A stretch of 64,000 nt of DNA from Verrucomicrobiota bacterium. GTDB taxonomy: Bacteria > Verrucomicrobiota > Verrucomicrobiia > CAIQCK01. The stretch covers positions 248,001-312,000 of the forward strand of contig JAPLTX010000008.1 in NCBI GenBank assembly GCA_026397915.1, read 5' to 3'. The notes under the pieces are model-generated. The model did no database searches. It saw only the letters and a list, made by a program, of their open reading frames with translations, and was not told where the DNA came from. The position numbers and the translations under genes are program-made. Numbering within the stretch: the first letter of the stretch is position 1; each line of letters starts with the position of its first letter. Positions 36,698 to 44,932 of the stretch are shown piece after piece.

Positions 36698-37612
36698 TCA
36701 CTTTTCCGCGACCACCGGGTTCTCCAACACGCCAAGTCCGGCGATCTCCATTTTCACCACATCGCCGGGCTTCAGGAACACCGGCGGTTTGCGAAAGCAG
36801 CCCACGCCCGGCGGCGTGCCGGTGGCGATGATGTCACCCGGCTCCAGCGTGATCGTCTGGCTCAGAAATTCCACCAGCGCCGGCACGCCGAAGACGAGAT
36901 TGGCGGTGCTGGAATCCTGCATGAGCTGGCCGTTGAGCCAAGTGCGGATCGTCAGGTTGTGCGGATCGGGCACTTCGTCGCGCGTCACCAGCCACGGGCC
37001 GGTCGGTGCGAACGTGTCGGGCGATTTGCCGCGCGTCCATTGTTTGCTCTTGAACTGCAGGTCGCGCGCGCTGACATCGTGGAAGATCGTGTAGCCGAAG
37101 ACGTGTTCGAGGGCGCGCGCCTTCGGGATGTTCTTGCCGCGCTTGCCGATAACGATGGCCAGTTCCACCTCGTAGTCCACTTTCTTCGTGGCCTTATGCA
37201 GCATGATCGCGTCGCCGCAGCCGATGATCGAGGTGGGGAACTTGCAGAACAGTTCGGGAATCTCCGGCAACGGCACGTTCTGCTCGCGGCAATGGTCCGC
37301 GTAGTTCTGGCCGATGCAGAGAATCTTCGGCGGGTTCGGCACCGGCGGGCCGTATTTCACGTCCGAGAGTAGAATCAAATACTTGGGTTTGCGTTTCGCG
37401 CCCGCGGCGGCGGCGAGCGCGGCTTTCTCGACCTTGCGCGCGATGGACAAAGCCCGCGGCATGTGGAGCAGACATTCGATGCAGTGGAATAAAGCCGAAT
37501 ACATCTTGAGCGCCGGCAGAGCGGCGGCGGCGGCCGCGAGGTCCACCACACAATCCTCGGCAACACTGCCGACGTGCAGATGACGTTTCAATTCAAAGGT
37601 GCAGAGCTTCAT
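36698..37612 (-). CDS. Fumarylacetoacetate hydrolase family protein
   Basis: 304 residues. The FAH fold is recognised from KILCIGQNYADHCREQ, KVDYEVELAIVIGKRGKNI (metal-binding Glu residues), GYTIFHDVSARDLQ, SPDTFAPTGPWLVTRDEV and LEPGDIIATGTPPGVG. Such enzymes hydrolyse or decarboxylate 2-keto acids from aromatic or sugar-acid catabolism in the cytoplasm, using Mg or Mn. The precise substrate is unknown. Confidence 0.92.
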   Translation of the reverse strand: MKLCTFELKRHLHVGSVAEDCVVDLAAAAAALPALKMYSALFHCIECLLHMPRALSIARKVEKAALAAAAGAKRKPKYLILLSDVKYGPPVPNPPKILCIGQNYADHCREQNVPLPEIPELFCKFPTSIIGCGDAIMLHKATKKVDYEVELAIVIGKRGKNIPKARALEHVFGYTIFHDVSARDLQFKSKQWTRGKSPDTFAPTGPWLVTRDEVPDPHNLTIRTWLNGQLMQDSSTANLVFGVPALVEFLSQTITLEPGDIIATGTPPGVGCFRKPPVFLKPGDVVKMEIAGLGVLENPVVAEK

Positions 37613-37696
37613 GTTGGAGACGCACTCTAACGCGACACGCGGCGGGCCGAAAGAGGAAAGATGACGACGAACCGGAGTGCCAGCGCGCAGCCGGCC

Positions 37697-38071
37697 CTAG
37701 TCTTTGACCGGCGCGGCGGTTGGAATGTCCTGGGGCGGCGCGAGCAACTGCAACGTCGCGCTGGGGCTTTTGCCGCGTTGGCGCTCCTCGGCGCGGAATT
37801 CCAGTTCGGTCTTGCCGATGCGGATGATGTCGCCATCCTTGAGGATCGCGATCTGGATGCGCTTCTGGTTGACCCACGTGCCATTGATGGAGCCGCCGTC
37901 TTTCAGCACCCAGTCATCCTCCCAAAGCAGCAAGGCGCAGTGATGGCGCGACACTTCCAAATCGTCGAGGCTCACGTCCGCCGTCGGCCCGCGACCGACG
38001 GAGAGCGGATCGCTTTCGACAGAAACTTCGACGCGTTCGCCGTTGGACTTTTCGAAGAAGAGGAGTGCCAT
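37697..38071 (-). CDS. FHA-domain protein
   Basis: 124 residues from ATG at 38071 (MALLFFEKSNGERV); an upstream in-frame start at 38110 is less likely. The forkhead-associated fold is nearly the whole protein: DPLSVGRGPTADVSLDDLEVSRHHCALLL with the GR, SRHH phosphothreonine-contact residues, then DGGSINGTWVNQKRI. It should bind a phosphothreonine peptide in signalling. No Ser/Thr kinase was recognised nearby. Confidence 0.9.
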   Translation of the reverse strand: MALLFFEKSNGERVEVSVESDPLSVGRGPTADVSLDDLEVSRHHCALLLWEDDWVLKDGGSINGTWVNQKRIQIAILKDGDIIRIGKTELEFRAEERQRGKSPSATLQLLAPPQDIPTAAPVKD

Positions 38072-38134
38072 GACGCTCTCGATTTTAGCGGCGCCTTTCA
38101 GTCCGGGCAACGCGAAAAAGGCTCATGACGCCGC

Positions 38135-40522
38135 TCACTTGGGATAATCCAGCGCTTCCGGAATCATCACCTTCGTCAACGCGTCGGCGGCCCGGTCCTT
38201 GGCGAGACGGGAACCGGTGAGGCAACCGTCCAGCTTCACGCGCAGGCAGATGAAATCTTCCGCGCCGGCGAAACGCACGCACGGCCCCGCCTTGATCGCG
38301 TGAGTCTGGCCCGCCTCCGTCACGTCGCTGTAGTTGCGGGCGGCGCTGGCGATGCCGGGAATGACGCCTTCGATATCGTCCAGATCCGCCGCGCCGTAGC
38401 ACGCGGCGCAACCTTCGTCATCCCACGCGGGATGGCGGTTGTAGCCGTGGACCAGTTCGGCGCAGATGCGGCCGACTTCGCCGGCGGCGCGCGCGGACTG
38501 GACGTGGCAGAGGTCGGTCATGAAGTTCAGCAAGCCCGGCAGGCCCTCCGCGACCGTCGGGTTCTCCGGGCCTTTCCGTGCCAGCTCGATCACGTCGAGA
38601 ATCTGATAGCGCGCGGCGAGCAGCCAGCAGAGCGCGTCGGCCAGCGGGAACGTCACGCCCTGGCGGTTGGTGTGATACAACTTCACGCCGTTGGCGTCGG
38701 TGGTGTTCTGCAAATGGTTGAGCGTCCAGAGCCACAACTGCATCGCCGTGCCGAGCGCGCACGCGCCGGTGCCGGGCCGGTCGGAGGCGATCTGCCGCAA
38801 CTCGATGATCCATTGCTTGACCCGCGCGAGGAAAACGTCGGTCGTCATCGTCACCGAGAGCTGCCGCCGCTGGACCGATTCGGGGCCTTCGTAGGTCGCC
38901 TCCAACTGCGCGTCCATCCACTTGTGTCCGAGGAATCCGGGACAATCTTCCGTGATGCCGTAGCCGCCCATCAAGCTGACGGCCTCGCGCATCATGGTCG
39001 CGCCGTAGCCGGTGTTCCAAAGTTTCGTTGCCGGGCAGAGCACGTTGGCCAGCGAATCGCGCAGCACGAATTGCACCAGCAGGTTGTTCTTCAACGCCTC
39101 GTAGCGCTTCGCATCGCGTTCGGCTTCCGGCTTTCCGGACAGTTCCAGGAACTCGATGGCGTCCTTCTCCGCCGGCGCCAGCGCGCGAAGCTGCGCGCGC
39201 ACGCCTTCGATCTTCTTCTCGGCGAAAAATGCGTCCTTCTCCTTCTCCAGCGGATCCAGTTCATCAAACAACCGCGCCGCCTCGAAGCCGAGCGACGATG
39301 CCGCCTCGCCCGTTGCCCAGACGTCCACCAAGCGATGCACCACGTCCTCCTTGCCTTGCAGGCCGAGTTCGTAGCGCGGCGAACCGGGCGCCGTCGTCTC
39401 GCTGCCGCGGAACCGGCTGCGCTGGTAGCGGATCACCGGCTCGACCGCCGAGAGTAGTTTCGCCGACGTCATCAATCCCACCGTCACGCGCGTGCGGCGG
39501 AACACCGCCTCGATCATCTCGCCGTGACTGACGTTTGGCACGATGATGCCGTCCTTGACCGTGTAGCCGCCGACGATCCGGCTCGCGGGGACCTTCACGC
39601 TGAAGACCGGGTCGTTCGTCGAGGAAAGCTGGTGCACGAGCTTCTTCGTCGGCACGCCGGGATCAAACACGCCGGGGTCGGTGTTTTCGAGAATGATCAT
39701 GCAGCTCCGCTTGATACGCGGGTCGGCCGTGTCCACGGCGGCGGTAACGATGTTCGCGAAGCCCATGTTCGTGATGAACCGCCCGCGCTTGTCCACCTGC
39801 AGGATCGGCTCCTTGCCTTCCTTCCACTCCGCCACGCGCACCTTGCCGCTGAGCACGCCCGTCTCGACGCCCACATACGGCAACGGCTCCGTCAGCGCGA
39901 ACGCCGCGCGCCACGGCTTGCGGTCCTCACCGGGCTTGGGCGGGAGCGCCTTCGTCATGTAGAACGCCTTCTGCTCCTCCGTGCCGCATTCATGGATCGG
40001 TGCGAGGCCGAGATTGCCCGCCAGGCTGCACGTCGCCGCGCCGCCGTCCACCCACGACAACTCGAACGCCACCATCGCCAGCACAAAATTCTTCGGCCCC
40101 TCCACAAACCCACCCTGGCTCGGGTCCAGGAACGCCGCCGTGATCCCGGACTCGTCGTAAGCCTGGAGCAACGCCGACTTCCCCGCCGTCCACTCGTGCG
40201 AATTGCGGCCGCCTTCGGCCACCAGCCGCGCCACCGGCCCGCGCGCCACCGCACGCGCCGACTGCACCAGCATCTGCAAGTCGTAGCGCTCGGCGAACCG
40301 CCACATGATCTGGCGCACATCGTCGCCCGGCAGCGTCCGCAACGTCTCGACGGTCTTGAGCCACTCGTGGAGCCAAGCCGCGCCTCTCAGCGCAGCCCGG
40401 TTTTCCGCCGGTTGGCCGCGGTAGTTAACAGTCCGCCCCCGCCGTCTTTCAAGGTTAATCCGCGCCTTTTCTTCCCTCCCGTTGACCCTCACCCGCCCTT
40501 CGCCTATACTGCGCGCCGACAT
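38135..40522 (-). CDS. Acyl-CoA dehydrogenase with extended C-terminal region
   Basis: Up to 795 residues; the start is uncertain because the first about 40 residues are Arg-rich and overlap the divergent promoter at 40483-40510. The core is clear: GFVEGPKNFVLAMVAFELSWVDGG, GNLGLAPIHECGTEEQKAFYM, AFALTEPLPYVGVETG, HGEMIEAVFRRTRVTVGLM and EAVSLMGGYGITEDCPG near the FAD and catalytic region. Family members oxidise acyl-CoA with FAD. The long insert and C-terminal region (about 570-795) are typical of a large subgroup of unknown substrate. Confidence 0.88.
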   Translation of the reverse strand: MSARSIGEGRVRVNGREEKARINLERRRGRTVNYRGQPAENRAALRGAAWLHEWLKTVETLRTLPGDDVRQIMWRFAERYDLQMLVQSARAVARGPVARLVAEGGRNSHEWTAGKSALLQAYDESGITAAFLDPSQGGFVEGPKNFVLAMVAFELSWVDGGAATCSLAGNLGLAPIHECGTEEQKAFYMTKALPPKPGEDRKPWRAAFALTEPLPYVGVETGVLSGKVRVAEWKEGKEPILQVDKRGRFITNMGFANIVTAAVDTADPRIKRSCMIILENTDPGVFDPGVPTKKLVHQLSSTNDPVFSVKVPASRIVGGYTVKDGIIVPNVSHGEMIEAVFRRTRVTVGLMTSAKLLSAVEPVIRYQRSRFRGSETTAPGSPRYELGLQGKEDVVHRLVDVWATGEAASSLGFEAARLFDELDPLEKEKDAFFAEKKIEGVRAQLRALAPAEKDAIEFLELSGKPEAERDAKRYEALKNNLLVQFVLRDSLANVLCPATKLWNTGYGATMMREAVSLMGGYGITEDCPGFLGHKWMDAQLEATYEGPESVQRRQLSVTMTTDVFLARVKQWIIELRQIASDRPGTGACALGTAMQLWLWTLNHLQNTTDANGVKLYHTNRQGVTFPLADALCWLLAARYQILDVIELARKGPENPTVAEGLPGLLNFMTDLCHVQSARAAGEVGRICAELVHGYNRHPAWDDEGCAACYGAADLDDIEGVIPGIASAARNYSDVTEAGQTHAIKAGPCVRFAGAEDFICLRVKLDGCLTGSRLAKDRAADALTKVMIPEALDYPK
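40483..40510 (+). promoter_or_regulatory. Strong sigma70-like promoter with near-leaderless start
   Basis: TTGACC (40483-40488), a 16-bp spacer and TATACT (40505-40510) match consensus at 10 of 12 positions. The ATG at 40521 lies 10 nt after the -10 box, so the leader should be only a few nucleotides. Confidence 0.65.
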
Positions 40523-40775
40523 GAAGCCGATCCGCCTTACCGCACACGCTCACGAACAGGCGACGGAACGCGGCGCAAGCATCGCCGAGGTGCGCGAGGC
40601 AATTGCAAAGGGATCGCGCGAACCAGCCAAACGGGGCCGCGAGCTTTGCCGCTACAACTTCACCTGCGAACACACCTGGCAGGGAAAGCGATACCCCATC
40701 AAACAGGTGGCTCCGGTGATCAAGGAAGAAGCCAACGAAATAGTTGTGATTACCGTTTATACCTTCTACTTTTAG
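40521..40775 (+). CDS. DUF4258-like small protein (RelE-like, possible toxin)
   Basis: 84 residues from ATG at 40521. The pattern IRLTAHAHEQATERGASIAEVREAIAKG matches DUF4258 proteins, which have a RelE-like small fold. It is followed after 12 nt by two DUF2283 genes, a pairing often seen in toxin-antitoxin-like modules. Toxicity is inferred, not shown. Confidence 0.75.
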   Translation: MKPIRLTAHAHEQATERGASIAEVREAIAKGSREPAKRGRELCRYNFTCEHTWQGKRYPIKQVAPVIKEEANEIVVITVYTFYF

Positions 40776-40787
40776 GACACCACGCCC

Positions 40788-41057
40788 ATGAAAATCAGCT
40801 ATGACAAAGAAACCGACTCGCTCTACATCCGCTTGATTGAAGGCCGGCACGAATGCCGCACCGTGCGGCTCAATGACGAGATCGCGCTGAACATCGGCAA
40901 GGGCGAGACCCTCGTGGGCATTGAGATTCTGGACGCCAAGGAAGTGGTCGGCTCAGGCAAGCTGCCGGCGCTGGTCGTCGAGAACCTCCCGTTCACTTCG
41001 GAAGAACCAGCCGCGCTCGTCGTCCGTGAAAAGCCGCCGCGCAAATACGGAAGCTGA
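40788..41057 (+). CDS. DUF2283 family protein
   Basis: 89 residues starting MKISYDKETDSLYIRLIEG, the DUF2283 signature, then VGIEILDAKEVV. Second gene of the DUF4258-DUF2283-DUF2283 unit and a candidate antitoxin. The tail (about 60-89) is a Pro/Lys-rich extension. Confidence 0.85.
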   Translation: MKISYDKETDSLYIRLIEGRHECRTVRLNDEIALNIGKGETLVGIEILDAKEVVGSGKLPALVVENLPFTSEEPAALVVREKPPRKYGS

Positions 41058-41078
41058 GCAACCGCGCGGTTGGATGCC

Positions 41079-41330
41079 ATGAAGATTAGCTATGATGCCG
41101 AAGTGGACGCGTTGAGCATCACCTTTCGCGAGACGACGGTGACGACCAAACACCTCGCCGAAGGGATTGCCGCCGACTATGACGCGGCCGGGCGCTTGGC
41201 GGGGATTGAAGTGCTCGACGCTGTCAAACGCTTCGGAAACCGGGAGACGCTGCGGGAAGTTGTCCTCGAAGGCATCAACCCCGCCCCCGCCGTCGTGTGC
41301 GAGAAGCCTGAGAAACCTTACGGCCAGTAG
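41079..41330 (+). CDS. DUF2283 family protein, second copy
   Basis: 83 residues from ATG at 41079 (MKISYDAEVDALSITFRE). It is homologous to the preceding gene (MKISYD..-D.L.I, AGIEVLDA) but clearly diverged, so the duplication is old. Both copies end in similar VVCEKP/VVREKP tails. Confidence 0.85.
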   Translation: MKISYDAEVDALSITFRETTVTTKHLAEGIAADYDAAGRLAGIEVLDAVKRFGNRETLREVVLEGINPAPAVVCEKPEKPYGQ

Positions 41331-41394
41331 ATGCGCGCCCTCGCCCCGCCGTCGTGGGAGAGCACGCTCTTTGCCACTGTTGATCCCTGCCTTA

Positions 41395-41763
41395 TCAGAA
41401 AAGCGTTTTCGGTGGCGCCTCGTCGGGATACTCCGCCGTCATGATCTGCAAAACCTTTTGCCGCAGCGTTGGCACGTCCTGCGTTGCGGTCGTCCACACG
41501 ATGCTCCACTGCACCGCAAAGTAGGCATGAACGGCAATATTACGGAACGCCACAATGTCCTGCCATTCGACATCGGCATGGCGGGCGCGAAACTCCTTCG
41601 GCAACCGCGCCGCAGCTTCGCCGATGATCGCCAGCTTCTGGAGCACCGCGCTCCGCAGCAAATCGTCCTGTAGAAACCGCTCACGCTCCACCCCGGTCAG
41701 GAATCTCCCCGCGGCATCGGCCGCCTCAACGATGTCTGCCAGATAGAGCTTCTCACGCCGCAT
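41395..41763 (-). CDS. hepT: HepT-like HEPN toxin (DUF86)
   Basis: 122 residues. The HEPN ribonuclease motif RNIAVHAYF (R-x4-H plus Tyr) is intact, with the helical core LYLADIVEAADAAGRFLTG and AIIGEAAARLPKEFRARH. HepT is an RNase toxin kept inactive by AMPylation of the Tyr by its MntA partner. It overlaps the mntA-like gene by 11 nt. Confidence 0.9.
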   Translation of the reverse strand: MRREKLYLADIVEAADAAGRFLTGVERERFLQDDLLRSAVLQKLAIIGEAAARLPKEFRARHADVEWQDIVAFRNIAVHAYFAVQWSIVWTTATQDVPTLRQKVLQIMTAEYPDEAPPKTLF

Positions 41764-42049
41764 ACAAGACCTCGGCGCTGGCCAGCACCTCGTCGCGGAT
41801 CAGCGGCTTCAGACCTCCCTTGGGAACCAAATCCACCTTGCGATGCAGCGCCTCTGCCAGTTCCCGCTGCAATCCCGCCAGCGTCAGAAACGTCGGCTCC
41901 GCGTCCGGCTCAAACTCCACCAGCAAATCCACATCGCTGTCCGGCCTGAAACCCGCCCGCCGCGCCGAACCGAACAGCGAAAGCTCCGCCACCCGGTATC
42001 GCCGGCAAAGCGCCCGGACGGCTTCGATTGGAATCTCAAGCTGGTTCAT
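41753..42049 (-). CDS. mntA: MntA-like nucleotidyltransferase antitoxin
   Basis: 98 residues from ATG at 42049; the longer frame to 42193 lacks similarity. The minimal nucleotidyltransferase motif is intact: LFGSARRAGFRPDSDVDLLVEF (GS-x10-DxD). It would AMPylate the adjacent HepT toxin and so neutralise it. The pair forms the left border of the accessory island. Confidence 0.9.
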   Translation of the reverse strand: MNQLEIPIEAVRALCRRYRVAELSLFGSARRAGFRPDSDVDLLVEFEPDAEPTFLTLAGLQRELAEALHRKVDLVPKGGLKPLIRDEVLASAEVLYAA

Positions 42050-42164
42050 CGTGCGTCTCCAGCCACTTCTACACCGTCTTTGCCCGACCCGCCAGAACGG
42101 AGTTCTTTCGTTCTTTCCCGCCGCCCTGTAGCACTCGTCTCCCGTCCTTGCCCCCGCTGCCGCT

Positions 42165-42240
42165 TGCCCCGGAATGCAGCCACAGATGAACACCGATTCA
42201 CACCGATGGCTGACGGCTGAAAGCTGAGTGCTGACTGCTC
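42165..42240. repeat. Degenerate intergenic repeat patch
   Basis: Contains a CACAGATGAACACCGATT-type stretch followed by several copies of the motif GCTGA (GGCTGACGGCTGAAAGCTGA). Similar patches occur at 47040-47130 and near 48352-48385. These look like low-copy dispersed intergenic repeats and lie at the border of the island. Confidence 0.45.
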
Positions 42241-42317
42241 TTCAGTTCGGGAGCGGCGACGGGCAGCGCGAGACTGAGAAGAAGAATCCATTCCCCGATG
42301 CGGTTTTGCGGATTCAT
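42198..42317 (-). CDS. Leader-peptide repeat, copy 1 (39 residues)
   Basis: MNPQNRIGEWILLLSLALP followed by VAAPELKSS and an unrelated tail. It is preceded by a purine-rich stretch (GGGAGAAGGAAG). It is the last copy of the array, with no membrane gene behind it. Confidence 0.5.
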   Translation of the reverse strand: MNPQNRIGEWILLLSLALPVAAPELKSSQHSAFSRQPSV

Positions 42318-42353
42318 GGGTGCTTCCTTCTCCCGGTTAGGATCTTTTCCTTC

Positions 42354-42713
42354 CTAATGCTGATACCAGTGAATGATCTGCTGAGTGATGAACATGCTCA
42401 GAACAGCGGAAATGATGGCCCAAACGAATGCAAGATAAACCAGGGTGAATCCCGCCACATTCTCTTGCAAACGAGTTGACCGTTTTTGCCCTTCGCGGCG
42501 GATTATCCAGCGCCGAAACGCCTTGTCCGCTGATAGGTGACCGACAACATTTCCTGTGCCCATGACGGTTCCCGCAATACCTCCAACCAGAGCGCCCAAA
42601 GCACCACCGACCTCAATGCCCTTGCAAAGTGCGCAGATAATCGGGCCGACTGCGTTCATGAAAACAGCCAGATGGATAATGCTCATTGTCTGTTGCTCGT
42701 TATCCGACGACAC
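42354..42713 (-). CDS. Small membrane protein of the leader-repeat island (gene 8)
   Basis: Up to 119 residues from GTG at 42713; ATG at 42686 is an alternative. Three hydrophobic segments: HLAVFMNAVGPIICALCKG, a Gly-rich one (GGALGALVGGIAGTVMGTG) and VAGFTLVYLAFVWAIISAVLSMFI. The Gly-rich helix suggests helix packing or oligomerisation. No family was recognised. It follows leader copy 2 immediately. Confidence 0.6.
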   Translation of the reverse strand: MSSDNEQQTMSIIHLAVFMNAVGPIICALCKGIEVGGALGALVGGIAGTVMGTGNVVGHLSADKAFRRWIIRREGQKRSTRLQENVAGFTLVYLAFVWAIISAVLSMFITQQIIHWYQH

Positions 42714-42716
42714 CTC

Positions 42717-42770
42717 TCATTCAACCGAAAGAAAAAGAATCCATTTCCAGTGGCGGTTTTGCGGTTTCAT
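42717..42770 (-). CDS. Leader-peptide repeat, degenerate copy 2 (17 residues)
   Basis: MKPQNRHWKWILFLSVE. The ATG overlaps the upstream gene's stop as ATGA, and the leader ends 3 nt before the GTG of gene 8. It keeps the N-terminal motif but has lost the hydrophobic end. Confidence 0.45.
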   Translation of the reverse strand: MKPQNRHWKWILFLSVE

Positions 42771-43264
42771 GGGAGTGGCTTCGTTTCCGTTGGATGCTTT
42801 GCCTTCGATACTTCGGCCTGTGGTATGTCGTGCAGAGAGTAATAACCCCAGCCGAGTAGAATCGGCACGAGTATCGCAAGAAGGATGATATTAAACCAGA
42901 AGTGGAAGGGCGCGGTCTGCCTGTCTGCAACATAATAGCTTCGATCTTTGCGGTGAATTGGGATGAAGCCATGCCTCAGCCCGTGCCAGATCTCATAAAG
43001 AAACAAGCCTGCCGCTGTCCACGAAAAGACCAATATAAAAGGCAGCCGAGACATTGCGCCAACCAAGAAACACAAACCCAAGGCGATGAGTCTCTTGCCA
43101 TAGCGGCGATTTGCTTTGGCCAGTTCTTCTTGGCTCAGCCTGGACCAACGAATCACGCTCCGCGTTTCTGGATTACCAATAACCCAACCACCAGACACCA
43201 ATGCGACCAGCCCCATCAGGATGAGGATTTCCGTCCCGAAACTGGTATCGATTGGCGGTATCAT
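42767..43264 (-). CDS. Small membrane protein of the leader-repeat island (gene 7)
   Basis: 165 residues with about four membrane segments (ILILMGLVALVSGGWVIG; LIALGLCFLVGAM; PFILVFSWTAAGLFLYEIW; FWFNIILLAILVPILLGWGYYSL). No known family. Lower GC than the core genes. Its stop overlaps leader copy 2 as ATGA. Confidence 0.7.
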   Translation of the reverse strand: MIPPIDTSFGTEILILMGLVALVSGGWVIGNPETRSVIRWSRLSQEELAKANRRYGKRLIALGLCFLVGAMSRLPFILVFSWTAAGLFLYEIWHGLRHGFIPIHRKDRSYYVADRQTAPFHFWFNIILLAILVPILLGWGYYSLHDIPQAEVSKAKHPTETKPLP

Positions 43265-43300
43265 TCCACTGCCTTTCCTCGCGTTTCGTTCATCGCCTCT

Positions 43301-43603
43301 TTACGACGAATGTTTCGCGTTTCCTTGTGCGCAAACGAGCAGCGCGCCCGAAACAGCGCCGACGATGAAACCGATCACAAGCGCAAAATTCGACCACCAT
43401 GCAAGCCGTGTGAGCCGGGCGTTTTCCTCTGATGGTGGCAGCGTCAGGCATAACTGATATAAGTAGCCAGGCATTCCAGCTTGTAAAAACTCAATATGAA
43501 CATTGCGCCGACGGAGAGTCACGCGAAGACCGAAACGAGTGATCATGCCAAACAATGCTAGCAGCATTGCGCATCCGAAGATCGCTTGAAGGACGTGGAT
43601 CAT
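43301..43603 (-). CDS. Small membrane protein of the leader-repeat island (gene 6)
   Basis: 100 residues with two hydrophobic segments (VLQAIFGCAMLLALFGMITRFGL; NFALVIGFIVGAVSGALLVCAQ). Function unknown. It follows gene 5 by 16 nt with no leader copy between. Confidence 0.65.
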   Translation of the reverse strand: MIHVLQAIFGCAMLLALFGMITRFGLRVTLRRRNVHIEFLQAGMPGYLYQLCLTLPPSEENARLTRLAWWSNFALVIGFIVGAVSGALLVCAQGNAKHSS

Positions 43604-43619
43604 AACGTGTCGAGTATGG

Positions 43620-43823
43620 CTAGAGTTTTTTCAGCAGGTAAAACAAACCGACAGCAAGAGCAATCACGCCAAAGGCCGTTGCTTGCGGACCGGAAACGTA
43701 GATTTGAGAAGTATCAATTGCGCCATGGACAGGAAACCTACCGTCATGCAGCGTTCCAAGGCCCATCAGCACGTAGATCGCGCCAACAACACGCATGCCG
43801 ACTTTGCCTTTCAGGTATCCCAT
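43620..43823 (-). CDS. Small membrane protein of the leader-repeat island (gene 5)
   Basis: 67 residues, two hydrophobic segments (VVGAIYVLMGLGTL; TAFGVIALAVGLFYLL), with a purine-rich AAAGGAAAGA ribosome site adjoining the ATG. Function unknown. It lies 33 nt downstream of leader copy 3. Confidence 0.65.
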   Translation of the reverse strand: MGYLKGKVGMRVVGAIYVLMGLGTLHDGRFPVHGAIDTSQIYVSGPQATAFGVIALAVGLFYLLKKL

Positions 43824-43856
43824 TCTTTCCTTTCGCGTCCGGCTGCGGGACCATTC

Positions 43857-43928
43857 TCAACCTGCGACGACGGGCAGCGCGAGACTGAGAGGAAGAATCC
43901 ATTTCCCAATGCGGTTCTGCGGGTTCAT
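43857..43928 (-). CDS. Leader-peptide repeat, copy 3 (23 residues)
   Basis: MNPQNRIGKWILPLSLALP followed by VVAG and a stop. One Leu-to-Pro change relative to other copies. It sits just upstream of gene 5. Confidence 0.5.
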   Translation of the reverse strand: MNPQNRIGKWILPLSLALPVVAG

Positions 43929-43939
43929 GGGAGGGCCAG

Positions 43940-44119
43940 TTACTTGTGAACAATTTGAGTTATCATCCACCGTCCAATAGAGAGGAAGGTGCCAATCATG
44001 ACGACAACAACCCCGATGCGTTTCATTCTTAGCTTGTTGGACGATTTCTCCGCGCTCCAGCAAACAATCGAGCCGGATACAATCAACATGATTCCTACAA
44101 CCCAATCCAGATAGTTCAT
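43940..44119 (-). CDS. Small membrane protein of the leader-repeat island (gene 4)
   Basis: 59 residues from ATG at 44119, with two hydrophobic segments (YLDWVVGIMLIVSGSIVCW; RIGVVVVMIGTFLSIGRWMI). The ATG overlaps the stop of leader copy 4 as ATGA, so the leader and this gene are translationally coupled. Function unknown. Confidence 0.65.
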   Translation of the reverse strand: MNYLDWVVGIMLIVSGSIVCWSAEKSSNKLRMKRIGVVVVMIGTFLSIGRWMITQIVHK

Positions 44120-44223
44120 ACTTCGTGATTCCTTCCGAGAACAGTAATCGGCCCATGCGCGGCGACGGGCAGCGCGAGACTGAGAAGAAGAATCCATTTC
44201 CCGATGCGGTTCTGCGGGTTCAT
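44116..44223 (-). CDS. Leader-peptide repeat, copy 4 (35 residues)
   Basis: MNPQNRIGKWILLLSLALP then VAAHGPITVLGRNHEV. The stop overlaps the ATG of gene 4 (GTATGA), the clearest case of coupling in the array. Confidence 0.55.
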   Translation of the reverse strand: MNPQNRIGKWILLLSLALPVAAHGPITVLGRNHEV

Positions 44224-44289
44224 TGTAGTGGCTTTCGTCCCGTTTCGTTCATCGCCTCGAATTTGTCGCTGTGTCAGGATTTCAACCTG

Positions 44290-44775
44290 TCATTGTGTGA
44301 AGTATCTTTGCATGTAAACGTTTTTACACACCTCGACATACCGATTGGGATTTGGCGTGAAGTCCTCGAACGGGTCAAAAACAAAGACAAACACTGTATT
44401 GCGGTGGCCACCTCGCCTGATCTTAATGCTTTCCGGCACCCACAGGGCACCCGGTGTTTTTATGCTTGGTGGATAGTAACAGGTGAGTCCCAGCCCTCGT
44501 AGTGCCGGAATCCGTTCCGCATTATCGCGAGCATTACGGAGCAGTTCCTTGTCAGAGCGATTCTCGCGCACTTGCTTAAAATACTCTGTAACTTGGCGAT
44601 TCAACTCTTCGGGGCCTCCGTTCTTTTCGATGATTGTTCTAACATCAGCGAGTTCTTCTGCTATAGGACGAAATCGTTCGAGTGGGAAGCACCGTAGGAA
44701 TGCGAATGCACCAAACACCAAAACTCCAATGACGCCGCACACTTTTCCAATACGTCTAGATTGCATGGCGTTCAT
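44290..44775 (-). CDS. Membrane-anchored protein of the leader-repeat island (gene 3)
   Basis: 161 residues. One N-terminal membrane segment (VCGVIGVLVFGAFAFLRCF) is followed by a soluble domain with a charged helical part (IAEELADVRTIIEKNGGPEELNRQVTEYFKQVREN). Probably anchored in the inner membrane facing the periplasm. No family recognised. Leader copy 5 lies 32 nt upstream. Confidence 0.65.
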   Translation of the reverse strand: MNAMQSRRIGKVCGVIGVLVFGAFAFLRCFPLERFRPIAEELADVRTIIEKNGGPEELNRQVTEYFKQVRENRSDKELLRNARDNAERIPALRGLGLTCYYPPSIKTPGALWVPESIKIRRGGHRNTVFVFVFDPFEDFTPNPNRYVEVCKNVYMQRYFTQ

Positions 44776-44807
44776 TGGTTGTTGTTCTCGTTTCGCTCTC
44801 CGAATTC

Positions 44808-44891
44808 CTATTTGGTCTGCGCGTCAGCGACGACGGGCAGCGCGAGACTGAGAAGAAGAATCCATTTCCAGTGGCGGTTTTGCGGGTTCAT
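44808..44891 (-). CDS. Leader-peptide repeat, copy 5 (27 residues)
   Basis: MNPQNRHWKWILLLSLALP then VVADAQTK. The ending ADAQ looks like a signal-peptidase site, followed at once by a stop. Confidence 0.5.
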   Translation of the reverse strand: MNPQNRHWKWILLLSLALPVVADAQTK

Positions 44892-44932
44892 ATTCTTTTC
44901 CTCAGCGCGGCGGGCAAATCATAGACGATAGA

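Noticed and set aside
38300-39457. 385-codon plus-strand open frame
   Set aside because: Antisense to the acyl-CoA dehydrogenase; composition not protein-like.
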